Shown here: positions 8,224-16,035 of the stretch, piece after piece | Numbering within the stretch: the stretch's first letter is position 1 | Layout of the letters: every line of letters begins with the position of its first letter | Source: Pseudomonas sp. Choline-02u-1 | GTDB lineage: Bacteria; Pseudomonadota; Gammaproteobacteria; Pseudomonadales; Pseudomonadaceae | Length of the DNA: 64,000 nucleotides | Direction: 5' to 3' | NCBI RefSeq assembly: GCF_002836515.1 | Contig: NZ_PJBC01000013.1 | Coordinates: 310,001 to 374,000, forward strand | The notes under the pieces: generated by a model | Database searches by the model: none | What the model saw: the letters and a program-made list of their open reading frames with translations, nothing else | What the model was told of the DNA's origin: nothing | Program-made: the position numbers and the translations under genes

Positions 8224-8370
8224 ATGAACGCCGCGACTGATTTCCACTTCTCCCCGTGGGACGGTTTTCTCCTCGTCCCCGTCGATGGCCTGCAAAGGCC
8301 TGACTCACATTTTGCAGCCGCTCGAGACTGTCGAGGCGGACACGCGCAATCCCGGCAACCGACACGCTGA
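8224..8370 (+). CDS. Possible small protein, 48 aa, with a strong ribosome-binding site
   Basis: ATG 8224 is preceded by an excellent AAGGAGG at 8213-8219 (4-base spacing) and opens a 48-codon frame ending with TGA at 8368-8370. The product starts MNAATDFHFSPWDGF and ends in an Arg/Gln-rich tail. No family is recognised and no membrane segment is visible. The ribosome site is the only strong evidence. It could be a real small protein, the remnant of a longer gene, or another upstream ORF of the aroP transcript. Confidence 0.35.
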   Translation: MNAATDFHFSPWDGFLLVPVDGLQRPDSHFAAARDCRGGHAQSRQPTR

Positions 8371-8380
8371 TCAGGCGGGT

Positions 8381-8409
8381 CTGGCAGCAGGGGGTTAGCG
8401 GTGTACAAT
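8381..8409 (+). promoter_or_regulatory. Candidate sigma-70 promoter for the aroP leader
   Basis: CTGGCA at 8381-8386 (4 of 6 to TTGACA) and TACAAT at 8404-8409 (5 of 6 to TATAAT), separated by 17 bp. It would start transcription near 8416, about 120 bases before the 20-codon leader ORF. Sequence match only. Confidence 0.35.
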
Positions 8410-8537
8410 GCGCCGCGTTTTAACTGTGACCCTCTGCGTAATCGCAAAAATCCCGAGGCTATCCGCCTTGCTCACTCCGCCGCGCCACAAGCGTGCCGGG
8501 TTCGATTTCGTCACAGATAAAAACAAACAGGTGACGC

Positions 8538-8600
8538 ATGACCGTTGTAAATGAGCTGAACTCCTGGTGCCTGCGCTGGGGTTTGATCGGGGCTGCCTGA
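8538..8600 (+). CDS. Candidate leader peptide of aroP with two Trp codons, 20 aa
   Basis: ATG 8538 follows AGGTGA at 8529-8534. The 20-codon frame reads MTVVNELNSWCLRWGLIGAA and stops at 8598-8600, 60 bases before the aroP start. Two of the 20 codons are TGG (8565-8567 and 8577-8579), a strong excess for such a rare codon, and the downstream gene is an aromatic amino acid permease. The second Trp codon adjoins one arm (8580-8587) of a helix that can pair with 8635-8642 near the aroP ribosome site. This fits a regulatory leader whose translation senses tryptophan. Regulation is inferred, not shown. Confidence 0.55.
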   Translation: MTVVNELNSWCLRWGLIGAA

Positions 8601-8642
8601 AATCGCAACCTTGCAGCAACGTCTACTGAACATCATCAAACC
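8580..8642 (+). promoter_or_regulatory. Possible mRNA helix linking the leader ORF to aroP initiation
   Basis: GGTTTGAT at 8580-8587 is complementary to ATCAAACC at 8635-8642, which ends 5 bases before the GTGAGA (8647-8652) that probably serves as the aroP ribosome site. A ribosome halted on the Trp codon at 8577 would block this pairing. The octamer AACCTTGC also repeats directly at 8607-8614 and 8640-8647. No G+C-rich terminator hairpin with an adjoining T-run is present, so a translational mechanism is likelier than classical attenuation, if any exists. Confidence 0.3.
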
Positions 8643-8660
8643 TTGCGTGAGACCTTTTTC

Positions 8661-10082
8661 ATGAGTGGACAACCCTCGCAATCAGGCGAGCTTAAGCGCG
8701 GCCTGAAAAATCGCCATATTCAACTGATCGCCCTCGGTGGCGCGATCGGTACCGGATTGTTCCTCGGTTCTGCCGGGGTGCTGAAATCCGCCGGCCCGTC
8801 GATGATCCTAGGCTATGCCATCTGCGGCTTCATCGCCTTCATGATCATGCGCCAGTTGGGTGAAATGATCGTTGAAGAGCCGGTGGCCGGCTCCTTCAGC
8901 CACTTCGCGCACAAGTATTGGGGCGGTTTCGCCGGTTTCCTTTCCGGCTGGAACTGCTGGATTCTGTACATTCTGGTGGGCATGTCCGAGCTGACAGCGG
9001 TCGGCAAGTACATCCATTACTGGGCGCCGGACATCCCGACCTGGGTCTCCGCTGCGGCCTTCTTCGTACTGATCAACGCGATCAACCTGGCCAACGTCAA
9101 AGTTTTCGGTGAAGCTGAATTCTGGTTCGCGATCATCAAGGTCGTGGCCATCGTCGGCATGATTGCCTTGGGCAGCTACCTGCTGGTCAGCGGCCATGGC
9201 GGCCCGCAGGCTTCGGTGAGCAACCTGTGGTCGCACGGCGGTTTCTTCCCCAACGGGGTGAGCGGTCTGGTCATGGCCATGGCGATCATCATGTTCTCCT
9301 TCGGCGGTCTGGAAATGCTCGGTTTCACCGCAGCGGAAGCCGACAAGCCGAAAACCGTGATCCCGAAAGCGATCAACCAGGTGATCTACCGTATCCTGAT
9401 TTTCTACATCGGTGCGCTGGTGATCCTGCTGTCCCTGACTCCGTGGGACAGCCTGTTGGAAACCCTTAACGCGTCGGGCGATTCCTACAGCGGCAGCCCG
9501 TTCGTGCAAGTGTTCTCGATGCTCGGCAGCAACACCGCCGCACACATCCTCAACTTCGTCGTGCTGACCGCCGCGTTGTCGGTTTACAACAGCGGCACCT
9601 ACTGCAACAGCCGCATGTTGCTGGGCATGGCCGAGCAGGGCGATGCACCGAAAGGCCTGGCGAAGATCGACAAGCGCGGCGTGCCGGTGCGTTCGATCCT
9701 CGCGTCGGCAGCGGTGACCCTGGTCGCGGTGCTGCTCAACTACCTGATCCCGCAACATGCGCTGGAACTGCTGATGTCGCTGGTGGTTGCGACACTGGTG
9801 ATCAACTGGGCGATGATCAGCTTCTCGCACTTCAAGTTCCGCCAGCACATGAACCAGACCAGACAAACGCCACTGTTCAAGGCGCTGTGGTACCCGTACG
9901 GCAACTTCGTCTGCCTGGCGTTTGTGGTGTTCATCCTCGGCGTGATGCTGCTGATTCCGGGGATTCAGATCTCGGTGTACGCGATTCCGGTGTGGGTCGT
10001 ATTCATGTGGGTCTGCTACGTGATCAAGAACAAGCGCAATGCTCAGCCCGCGTTGAACGCGGCGGGTTCGGCCGCGAAGTAA
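8661..10082 (+). CDS. aroP: Aromatic amino acid permease
   Basis: A 473-aa amino acid/proton symporter of the AAT family with about 12 hydrophobic helices. It closely resembles E. coli AroP, which imports Phe, Tyr and Trp. Conserved segments include GLKNRHIQLIALGGAIGTGL at the N-terminus, RQLGEM-VEEPVAGSFSHFA, FGGLEMLGFTAAEAD and ALSVYNSGTYCNSRML. Start ATG 8661 is chosen over an in-frame TTG at 8643. It is preceded by a leader ORF rich in Trp codons, so expression may respond to tryptophan. Aromatic catabolism genes (phh) lie about 5 kb away. A strong terminator follows. Confidence 0.92.
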   Translation: MSGQPSQSGELKRGLKNRHIQLIALGGAIGTGLFLGSAGVLKSAGPSMILGYAICGFIAFMIMRQLGEMIVEEPVAGSFSHFAHKYWGGFAGFLSGWNCWILYILVGMSELTAVGKYIHYWAPDIPTWVSAAAFFVLINAINLANVKVFGEAEFWFAIIKVVAIVGMIALGSYLLVSGHGGPQASVSNLWSHGGFFPNGVSGLVMAMAIIMFSFGGLEMLGFTAAEADKPKTVIPKAINQVIYRILIFYIGALVILLSLTPWDSLLETLNASGDSYSGSPFVQVFSMLGSNTAAHILNFVVLTAALSVYNSGTYCNSRMLLGMAEQGDAPKGLAKIDKRGVPVRSILASAAVTLVAVLLNYLIPQHALELLMSLVVATLVINWAMISFSHFKFRQHMNQTRQTPLFKALWYPYGNFVCLAFVVFILGVMLLIPGIQISVYAIPVWVVFMWVCYVIKNKRNAQPALNAAGSAAK

Positions 10083-10095
10083 ACAAGACGTAGAG

Positions 10096-10130
10096 ACAAC
10101 AAACCCGGCCAAGTGCCGGGTTTGTTGTTT
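10096..10130 (+). terminator. Intrinsic terminator of aroP
   Basis: A perfect 14-bp inverted repeat (10096-10109 with 10115-10128) around a 5-base loop; the 3' arm ends TTTGTTGTTT. The symmetry also provides an A/T-rich arm for the opposite strand, so it may work for genes entering from the right. Confidence 0.85.
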
Positions 10131-10314
10131 GGAAGTGTGGCTCTCAAGTGAAATCAGATTCTGTGGGAGCGCTGCGGCTGGTTCGATGAGAGGGACTGTG
10201 TTTCTGGCGGGGCTTGGGCTCTTGGTATGGATTGTCACTGGTGCTGCCTGAGCGCTGTCGACTCGTGATCGACGAGATTGATTCGTTACTAATGTAGCTA
10301 CTTGAGAATCAGTG

Positions 10315-10617
10315 TTATTGATTTTCTTTGCTTGGTGTGCAAAGCGTTTGAAGTATAGCGCTTACAAAGGCAATCCATCGAATTAGGTAGTTGTTTTCAA
10401 TAGTGTCTTTGGATGAAGGGATAAACAGAATGTAGCCATGACGAGCAACGTTAAGTTGTATTGCTCCGCCAAGTATGATCAATGCAAAAAAGAACCAAAA
10501 TATTCCGGGTTTCAGATTGGGGCCTGAGATTTTTTTTGCTGTTGAGTAATAAAGCCAAAATATTGTTAGAGAAGCAAGCAGGTATAGCGTTGTTGTAAGT
10601 CCTTGGTCACTCGTCAC
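10315..10617 (-). CDS. Small membrane protein, probable immunity partner of the DUF4225 protein
   Basis: A 100-aa protein with three hydrophobic segments (about residues 9-25, 38-54 and 80-94). GTG start at 10615-10617, overlapping the end of the upstream gene by 11 bp, so translation is coupled. Base composition is clearly AT-richer than the surrounding genome. Position after hcp and a DUF4225 gene, small size and membrane location suggest an immunity protein protecting the inner membrane. That role is inferred from context; no family is recognised. The final residues are polar (TPSKENQ). Confidence 0.65.
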   Translation of the reverse strand: MTSDQGLTTTLYLLASLTIFWLYYSTAKKISGPNLKPGIFWFFFALIILGGAIQLNVARHGYILFIPSSKDTIENNYLIRWIAFVSAILQTLCTPSKENQ

Positions 10618-11326
10618 TGATTTTTTTCTCTTTGTATATTGAATTTATTGTTATTGCGTTTGAGGTGGCCTCAAAGGTAAGTGCTGATTTAGTTGCTTTT
10701 TCATACCCGCGTACGTAATCGGCTCGTACATATCTAAACAACCGCCATGCATCAGGCTTTAAAACCTGACCGGCAACACCATATACGGAAAGCCCTAAAT
10801 CAACTGCTCCATATGCCACATTTCCCTCAGATTTTCCGCTGCCTATCAACTTTGCAGCCTCTTGGTAACCTTTTCTGACTGGCCCATGTGTATCGGAGCG
10901 GCCTTCCCACAAATTTCGCCCATTCTCATATACGTTGTTCGCCCCATGAAGCATCAAAGGTGAACCTGCCAGTAGACAAAGTGTGCCTGCGGAGCCGTAG
11001 CAAATTCCAGCCCCTGCTGCGAACTGAAATGCTCCAGCGATTACTCCAACACCTTTTTGAGCAATCTCCATTGACTGGCTTAAAAGGCTGCTCTGTTCGT
11101 TCTTGAGATCATTCAGAGCCTGCTCCGGACTTTTTTCACCTTGCGCAACCGCATCAACAATACTTTTGGCGTAGTAAGAAACCTCTCGGCCAAATTGCAA
11201 ACGTAGCGTGCCGTCCTTGATGTACCTGGCACCCAGTGTGCAGGCTTGGCTTCCAAGTCTTCTTGCAGCTTCGCTGACAAGCCAATAATCGCAACTACCG
11301 GGTTTGCATTCACTTATCGGTTTCAT
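10607..11326 (-). CDS. DUF4225 domain protein, probable T6SS-delivered effector
   Basis: A 239-aa protein starting at the ATG that overlaps the hcp stop (ATGA at 11323-11326). Residues 60-215 match what I recall of DUF4225: EKSPEQALNDLKNEQSSLLS, a Gly/Ala-rich hydrophobic hairpin (about 90-125), LMLHGANNVYENGRNLW and the LKPDAWRLFRYVRADYVRGY motif. DUF4225 proteins are often encoded next to hcp or vgrG genes and behave as polymorphic toxins; the toxic activity is not known to me. The hydrophobic hairpin suggests membrane action. Coupled translation with hcp argues that the protein is cargo of this Hcp. Confidence 0.8.
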   Translation of the reverse strand: MKPISECKPGSCDYWLVSEAARRLGSQACTLGARYIKDGTLRLQFGREVSYYAKSIVDAVAQGEKSPEQALNDLKNEQSSLLSQSMEIAQKGVGVIAGAFQFAAGAGICYGSAGTLCLLAGSPLMLHGANNVYENGRNLWEGRSDTHGPVRKGYQEAAKLIGSGKSEGNVAYGAVDLGLSVYGVAGQVLKPDAWRLFRYVRADYVRGYEKATKSALTFEATSNAITINSIYKEKKISDE

Positions 11327-11808
11327 GTCTCGTTTCCCCAGGTGCTGTGGCCGCTGGTTCCAGCTGAGTGGTGCACCCAAGTGATCTCCCTGTAGCGAAT
11401 AGCCAGGTGTTCCTGCGGCTCTGCATCGTTTTGCAAAATCGAGTGAGGCATCTCAAGCGTCAGATCGGCAATAACACCGCCGGTAATCGAGATGGAATAA
11501 AATTTTTCCTGTATGCCAAACGAGGACACGCGATAAAAGTTAATCGTACAGTCTATTTTTTCTCTGGTTGACAGTGCTTGAGCGAGAAGTGGTGAAGATT
11601 TGTCGATGTTTTTAGTTATGATGAGAGGGCTGTGTGTCGGCTTGTCAATGTTTCCTATATTGGCCATGTTGTGGCTGTAAGACAGCACCATAACTTCGTC
11701 TGTATGTCCTGCCTGATATTTATTGCCAACAGAGTCTGCACTTGAGCAGCCCGCTGAAATTAACCCCTGAGTTTTACCTGTGATGGACATATATCCGTGG
11801 TTGGCCAT
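11323..11808 (-). CDS. hcp: Type VI secretion tube protein, Hcp family
   Basis: A 161-aa Hcp of the TIGR03344 type, beginning MANHGYMSITGKTQGLISAG. Conserved parts include QAGHTDEVMVLSYSHNM, KPTHSPLIITKNIDKSSPLL and the C-terminal YREITWVHHSAGTSGHSTW. Hexameric Hcp rings stack into the T6SS inner tube and carry small effectors in the lumen. Start ATG at 11806-11808 has AAGGAG 8 bases upstream; a GTG three codons earlier is possible. It is an orphan hcp with no T6SS core genes in the window, leading a three-gene overlapping cassette. GC is lower than in neighbours, consistent with horizontal acquisition. Confidence 0.93.
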   Translation of the reverse strand: MANHGYMSITGKTQGLISAGCSSADSVGNKYQAGHTDEVMVLSYSHNMANIGNIDKPTHSPLIITKNIDKSSPLLAQALSTREKIDCTINFYRVSSFGIQEKFYSISITGGVIADLTLEMPHSILQNDAEPQEHLAIRYREITWVHHSAGTSGHSTWGNET

Positions 11809-12011
11809 TTTTGACACTCCTTTAGTCGACCTGAAATTCTATAACAGGGATTTGAGGAGTTCTGTAGGGCGCTTCTGAAAAGCAGGTTTGTGCCTGCCGG
11901 ACGGCGCTATCGTGCGCTCAGGCCTTCGTCAATCAGGTCTACTATGGGTCCCGCTCAGGTTTGGTATCGGTTTCGCGGTATCCTGTACCCTCTGATTACG
12001 GATGCTTTTCC

Positions 12012-12425
12012 ATGCTGGTGATTTCCAACAACGTGCATCTGCCGGATGCCGAGATCGAGTTGACGGCCATCCGTGCGCAAGGCGCGGGTGGGCAGAACGT
12101 CAACAAGGTTTCCAGCGCCATGCACCTGCGCTTCGACATTCCCAACTCATCCCTGCCTGAGTTCTACAAGGAACGCCTGCTGGCACTGCGTGACAGTCGC
12201 ATCACCAGCGACGGCGTGCTGATCATCAAGGCTCAGCAATACCGAACCCAGGAAGCCAACCGCGCCGATGCGCTGGAGCGGCTGGTCGAGCTGATTCTCA
12301 GCGCCACCAAAGTCGAAAAGAAACGCCGCCCGACCAAACCGACCCTCGGTTCGAAAAAGCGTCGGCTGGAGTCGAAAACCAAGCGCGGCAGCATCAAGGC
12401 TGGGCGCGGCAAGGTGGATTTTTAA
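12012..12425 (+). CDS. arfB: Alternative ribosome-rescue factor ArfB (YaeJ), peptidyl-tRNA hydrolase
   Basis: A 137-aa protein homologous to E. coli YaeJ/ArfB. The catalytic GGQ sits in [17 protein letters not shown] near residue 27, and the basic C-terminal tail (about 100-137, many Lys and Arg) is the part that enters the empty mRNA channel of stalled ribosomes. It releases nascent chains from non-stop complexes. Start ATG 12012 gives the usual MLVISNNV N-terminus; the frame extends upstream to 11961 without a ribosome site. It converges with the MFS gene with a 4-bp overlap. Confidence 0.95.
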   Translation: MLVISNNVHLPDAEIELTAIRAQGAGGQNVNKVSSAMHLRFDIPNSSLPEFYKERLLALRDSRITSDGVLIIKAQQYRTQEANRADALERLVELILSATKVEKKRRPTKPTLGSKKRRLESKTKRGSIKAGRGKVDF

Positions 12426-13621
12426 ACCTCGCGGTATTTTGTCGTGTGCTTGTACAGATAAATGCTTAAACCGAGCCCGCTCAACGCGGCGAATGCGGCG
12501 AACAGAAAGATCGAAGCGAAACCGAACCCGGCGGCAATTGCCCCGGCCAATGGACCGGTGATGCCCAGCGACAAATCGATGAACAGCGAGTAAGCACCGA
12601 CCGCTGCGCCCCGGCTCGAGGCTGGCACCAGATTCACCGCCTCCACGCCCAATGCCGGGAATACCAGCGAAAAACCAAAGCCGCTCAGTGCCGCGCCGGC
12701 CAATGCCCAGTGCGCATCCGGTGCGATCCACAACAGCAGCAACCCCAACGTTTCGACCGTCAGGCAGGCAATCGCCACGCGGAAACCGCCGAGGCGGTTG
12801 ATCAGGTTGCCGAACAGCAGCCGCGCGCCAATGAAACTGGCACCGAACAGGCTCAGGCACAGCACGGCGTTATCCCAATGCCGGGTCGCGTAATACAGGG
12901 TGATGAAAGTCGCGATGGTGCCAAAACCGATCGAGCCCAGCGCCAGCCCGCAGCCATGCGGGAAGACTTTGCCGAGCACATGCATGAACGGCAGGCGTTC
13001 GCCGGCGACGATCGGCGCGGCGGTTTTCGGCCATGCCAGCGCGAGGCCTAGCAGGGCGAGGAGGATGATGCTCACGCCCATGCTCCACAAGCCCAGTCGG
13101 CTCACCAGCCAGACGCCGAACGGCGCGCCGATCGCCAGGGCACCGTAACTGGCGATGCCGTTCCAGGAAATCACCTTGGCGGTATTCGCCGCACCCACAC
13201 GACCGATGCCCCAGCCAATCGAGCCGGAGCCGACCAGGCTTTCCGCGCTGCCCAATACCAGACGGCCGATCAACAGGCTGATCAGGCTCAGCAGCGGCAG
13301 GTTCGGCGTCCACGCCGAAATCAGCATGAACACACCGCTCAAGCCACAACCAGCGAGGCCAATCATCACCGCGCGTTTGCTGCCCTGGTTGTCAATGATC
13401 TTGCCGGCATACGGGCGGCTGAGCAGGGTGGCGAGGTATTGCACGCTGATCACCAGCCCGGCGATCACCGCGCCAAATCCGAGGTCGCTGTGCACGTAAC
13501 CGGGCAACACCGCCAAGGGTATGCCGATGTTCAGGTAACCGATAAAGGTGAAAAGGACGATGGAAACGACTTGCAGCGTAACCGCCAGTGGGCGCTGGGG
13601 TTCGGGTATAGAGGACGACAT
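12422..13621 (-). CDS. Major facilitator superfamily transporter, YhhS-like
   Basis: A 399-aa, 12-helix MFS transporter. The loop between helices 2 and 3 carries the [16 protein letters not shown] motif typical of the family, and the N-terminus [20 protein letters not shown] is cytoplasmic. Closest in style to the YhhS/YfcJ subgroup of putative drug or sugar efflux pumps. Substrate cannot be told from the sequence. The gene converges on arfB and shares its last 4 bp with it, so no separate terminator is present between them. Confidence 0.85.
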   Translation of the reverse strand: MSSSIPEPQRPLAVTLQVVSIVLFTFIGYLNIGIPLAVLPGYVHSDLGFGAVIAGLVISVQYLATLLSRPYAGKIIDNQGSKRAVMIGLAGCGLSGVFMLISAWTPNLPLLSLISLLIGRLVLGSAESLVGSGSIGWGIGRVGAANTAKVISWNGIASYGALAIGAPFGVWLVSRLGLWSMGVSIILLALLGLALAWPKTAAPIVAGERLPFMHVLGKVFPHGCGLALGSIGFGTIATFITLYYATRHWDNAVLCLSLFGASFIGARLLFGNLINRLGGFRVAIACLTVETLGLLLLWIAPDAHWALAGAALSGFGFSLVFPALGVEAVNLVPASSRGAAVGAYSLFIDLSLGITGPLAGAIAAGFGFASIFLFAAFAALSGLGLSIYLYKHTTKYREV

Positions 13622-13724
13622 GGGTAACGATCCACGGGAGCAGCAGATTAGATAGGCTGCTCATAATACCGGCGTGAACCGTTCAGGGGCGGGGAAAAGT
13701 AAAACTATTTGCCGGGCGGCGCTT

Positions 13725-13907
13725 TCAGGATTTCGCCGGAGCGACCAGTTGCGTGGTGACCAGGGCGGCGAGGGCGTTTTCTTCGCTGCCGAAACGCTCG
13801 AGCAGGGCAGCCTGTTTCTCGGGCGAGAGGCGATTCCAGATGTCGATCATTTTCTCGGTGGCGCCGATCAGCACGGCAGCTTGGCTTTCAGAAAATTCGT
13901 CGGTCAT
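13725..13907 (-). CDS. Small hypothetical protein, 60 aa
   Basis: Starts MTDEFSESQAAVLIGATEKM and ends VAPAKS. It is acidic and helical with no membrane segment. It looks like a small conserved Pseudomonas protein, but no named family is recognised. The start at 13907 is preferred over upstream ATGs because the latter run into the hairpin at 13929-13960. It follows the 43-aa gene on the same strand. Confidence 0.6.
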   Translation of the reverse strand: MTDEFSESQAAVLIGATEKMIDIWNRLSPEKQAALLERFGSEENALAALVTTQLVAPAKS

Positions 13908-13928
13908 GGCGGGCTCGGGTTTCAGGCA

Positions 13929-13960
13929 GTGTGGAAAGCGCATGTTAGCGCTTTCCACAC
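13929..13960. terminator. Perfect 13-bp hairpin between two small genes
   Basis: GTGTGGAAAGCGC (13929-13941) and its complement (13948-13960) around a 6-base loop. There is no T-run on either side, so it is either a Rho-assisted terminator or processing site between the 43-aa and 60-aa genes, or a repeat element. The symmetry is unambiguous; the role is not. Confidence 0.45.
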
Positions 13961-13977
13961 GGTCTGTACGGCGGGTC

Positions 13978-14109
13978 TTACGCTTCGCTGTCGGCTTTGC
14001 GGCTGTCAGCGGCTTCTTGCGGCTCGGGCTTATCGGCGCCGGCGTGTTGCGGGGTCGTCTGCTCAGGTACGTGCAGGCTTGGGAAGGGGAGATTGGGAAT
14101 CTCGTGCAT
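13978..14109 (-). CDS. Small hypothetical protein, 43 aa
   Basis: ATG at 14107-14109 is preceded on the minus strand by AGGAG with 8-base spacing. The product begins MHEIPNLPFPSLHVPEQT and continues as a hydrophilic Ala/Glu/Lys/Pro-rich tail to SRKADSEA. It looks disordered and has no signal peptide. The Pro-rich start and good ribosome site suggest a real small gene. Function unknown. Confidence 0.5.
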   Translation of the reverse strand: MHEIPNLPFPSLHVPEQTTPQHAGADKPEPQEAADSRKADSEA

Positions 14110-14260
14110 GGTTGCGCTCCTCGCTAAGTCTGTTGATAGATCAGGTGCTCCGCGCTTTTACAAAGCCTGCGCAGGATACAGCAGGAAAAATGACAATCAG
14201 ACTTTTAATTGAAAATAATGCGACAGATGGCCGCAGGGCGAGAGAGCGCGGTGTTATTAA

Positions 14261-14368
14261 TCGTTCCCACGCTCTGCGTGGGAATGCAGCCCGGGACGCT
14301 CTGCGTCCCTTTCAAAGCCGAACGCGGAGCGTCCGAGGAGGCGTTCCCACGCAGAGCGTGGGAACGAT
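14261..14368. repeat. Long palindromic repeat element
   Basis: Outer arms TCGTTCCCACGCTCTGCG (14261-14278) and its complement (14351-14368), with an inner palindromic segment rich in GACGCTCTGCGTCCC. A related degenerate copy lies at 610-662 and a short one at 61438-61470. It separates the phh pseudogene from the small genes to the left and could form a strong mRNA hairpin ending the phh transcript. Confidence 0.8.
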
Positions 14369-14393
14369 CATTCACAGGTTATGCAGTGTCTGA

Positions 14394-15564
14394 CTACTTG
14401 CAGACGTCAGCGATGGCGTCAGCCAGCGATGCGAGGCGGGTGGCGTCGATGCCGGCGACGTTGGCCCGGCCGGAGCTGACCATGTACACGCTGTGCCGTT
14501 CGCGCAGATTCTTCACCTGCTCCGGCAACAGGCCGGTGTAGGAGAACATCCCGCGTTGCACGCCAATGTGCGCAAAACGCTCGCGTAGACCATGCGGTTC
14601 CAGCGCCTCGACCAGACCGCTGCGCAGCTGCGCGATCCGCAAGCGCATGGCTTCCACTTCATCGGCCCAGCGCGCCTTCAGCTCTGGATCGGCGAGGATG
14701 GTCGCGACCACCGCCGCGCCGTGATCCGGCGGCGTCGACCACAGGTTGCGGGCGATGTTGGCCAGTTGGCTGCGGATGTCGATGAGTTTTTCAGCGCTTT
14801 TCGTGCAGACGATCAGCGCGCCGGTGCGGTCGCGGTACAGCCCGAAATTCTTCGAGCAGGAACTGGTGATCAGCAGCTCCGGCACTTCGGCTGCGTAGAG
14901 GCGAGTCGACCATGCATCCTGTTCCAGCCCATCACCAAACCCCTGATAAGCGAAGTCGATCAGCGGTAACAGATCGCGGCTGCGTACGACGTCAAGCACG
15001 CGCTTCCAGTCGTCATGGCTCAGGTCAAAACCGGTCGGGTTGTGGCAGCAAGCATGCAGCAGCACCACGTCGCCCTTCGGCACTTCCTTGAGCACGGCGA
15101 GCATCGCTTCGACGTCGAGGCGGTTATCACTGCCCACGTACGGGTAGTGGCTGACCTTGACCTTGGCGGCGGCGAAAATGGTTTCGTGGATCGGCCAGGT
15201 CGGGTTGCTCAGCCATACGCCTTTGCCTGGCAGGCACTGGGCGATGAAATCAGCCGCCCGGCGTCTGCGTGGCGCCGGCGCGTTGTTCGGCGATCAGTGG
15301 TGAGTCGGCACCGAGCACCAGCTCATTGATGACCTTGGCGAACAGCGGATTGCCGTGGCCGCCGATGTAAGTCTTGGTGTCCTGGCTTTCGACCAGCCGC
15401 GCTTCGGCGATTTTCACCGCTTCGGGGATCGGCGTCAGGCCCTGAGCGTCCTTGTAGACGCCAACGCCGAGGTCGAACTTGCGCGGATTGGCATCCTGTG
15501 CATAGGCCTCCATCAACCCGAGGATGGGGTCGCCGGGGACCCGGCCGATGGCGTCGAAGTGCAT
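14394..15564 (-). pseudogene. phhC: Aromatic amino acid aminotransferase, disrupted by a frameshifting deletion
   Basis: Two fragments of one class-I aminotransferase (AspC/TyrB type). The N-terminal frame (15564 to 15250) starts [21 protein letters not shown] and stops just after AGATQTPGG. The C-terminal frame resumes at GCT-GAT-TTC (A-D-F) directly after that point and runs to 14394 with an intact PLP-lysine motif SSCSKNFGLY. Homologues have about seven more residues (TGALRxA) between PGG and ADF, so about 23 nt are missing and the frame is lost. In this locus the enzyme would transaminate tyrosine and phenylalanine after PhhA. The start overlaps the phhB stop (TAATG), so it was the third gene of phhABC. 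Confidence 0.85.
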
Positions 15565-15920
15565 TACTTGCGTCCTTCTGCGGTCTTGGCTACTTCGTCA
15601 GTGCGCGCCGCCATGATGAAGTCGTTGCGGTGCAAGCCTTTGATCGAGTGGCTCCACCAGGTCACGGTGACTTTGCCCCACTCGGTCAGCAGGCCCGGGT
15701 GATGACCTTCGGCCTCGGAGATCTCACCCACGGCATTGGTGAAGGCCAGGGCATGTTTGAAGTTCTTGAACAGGAAAATTTTCTCGAGCTGCATGACGCC
15801 ATCGCGTACTTCGATGTTCCAGTCAGGGATCTGCTTGATCAGGATCGGCAGCTCTTCGTCGCTGACTTGTGGCGCATCGGCGCGGCAGGCTTCGCAGTGG
15901 GCTTGGTTCAAAGTCGACAT
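15564..15920 (-). CDS. phhB: Pterin-4a-carbinolamine dehydratase
   Basis: A 118-aa enzyme that dehydrates 4a-hydroxytetrahydropterin and so recycles the PhhA cofactor. The family signature is visible: [21 protein letters not shown], with the catalytic His pair. Start ATG at 15918-15920 ([13 protein letters not shown]) is preceded by AGGAAT on the minus strand; the frame extends further upstream without a site. It follows phhA by 115 bp and its stop overlaps the start of the aminotransferase pseudogene. Confidence 0.95.
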   Translation of the reverse strand: MSTLNQAHCEACRADAPQVSDEELPILIKQIPDWNIEVRDGVMQLEKIFLFKNFKHALAFTNAVGEISEAEGHHPGLLTEWGKVTVTWWSHSIKGLHRNDFIMAARTDEVAKTAEGRK

Positions 15921-16035
15921 GGTGTATTCCTGAATACGAGTGTGTTTTTTATTAAAGCGCATAGGCCGTCAATGCCGTCACGCTAAAGCAAAGTGGCGGC
16001 GACGCACAGACGCAATTGTCAGTAAAAGTCGCGGT

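Noticed and set aside
10140..10314. Further REP element downstream of aroP
   Set aside because: Only the motif TGTGGGAGCG near 10162 matches; no second arm, so it is not called.
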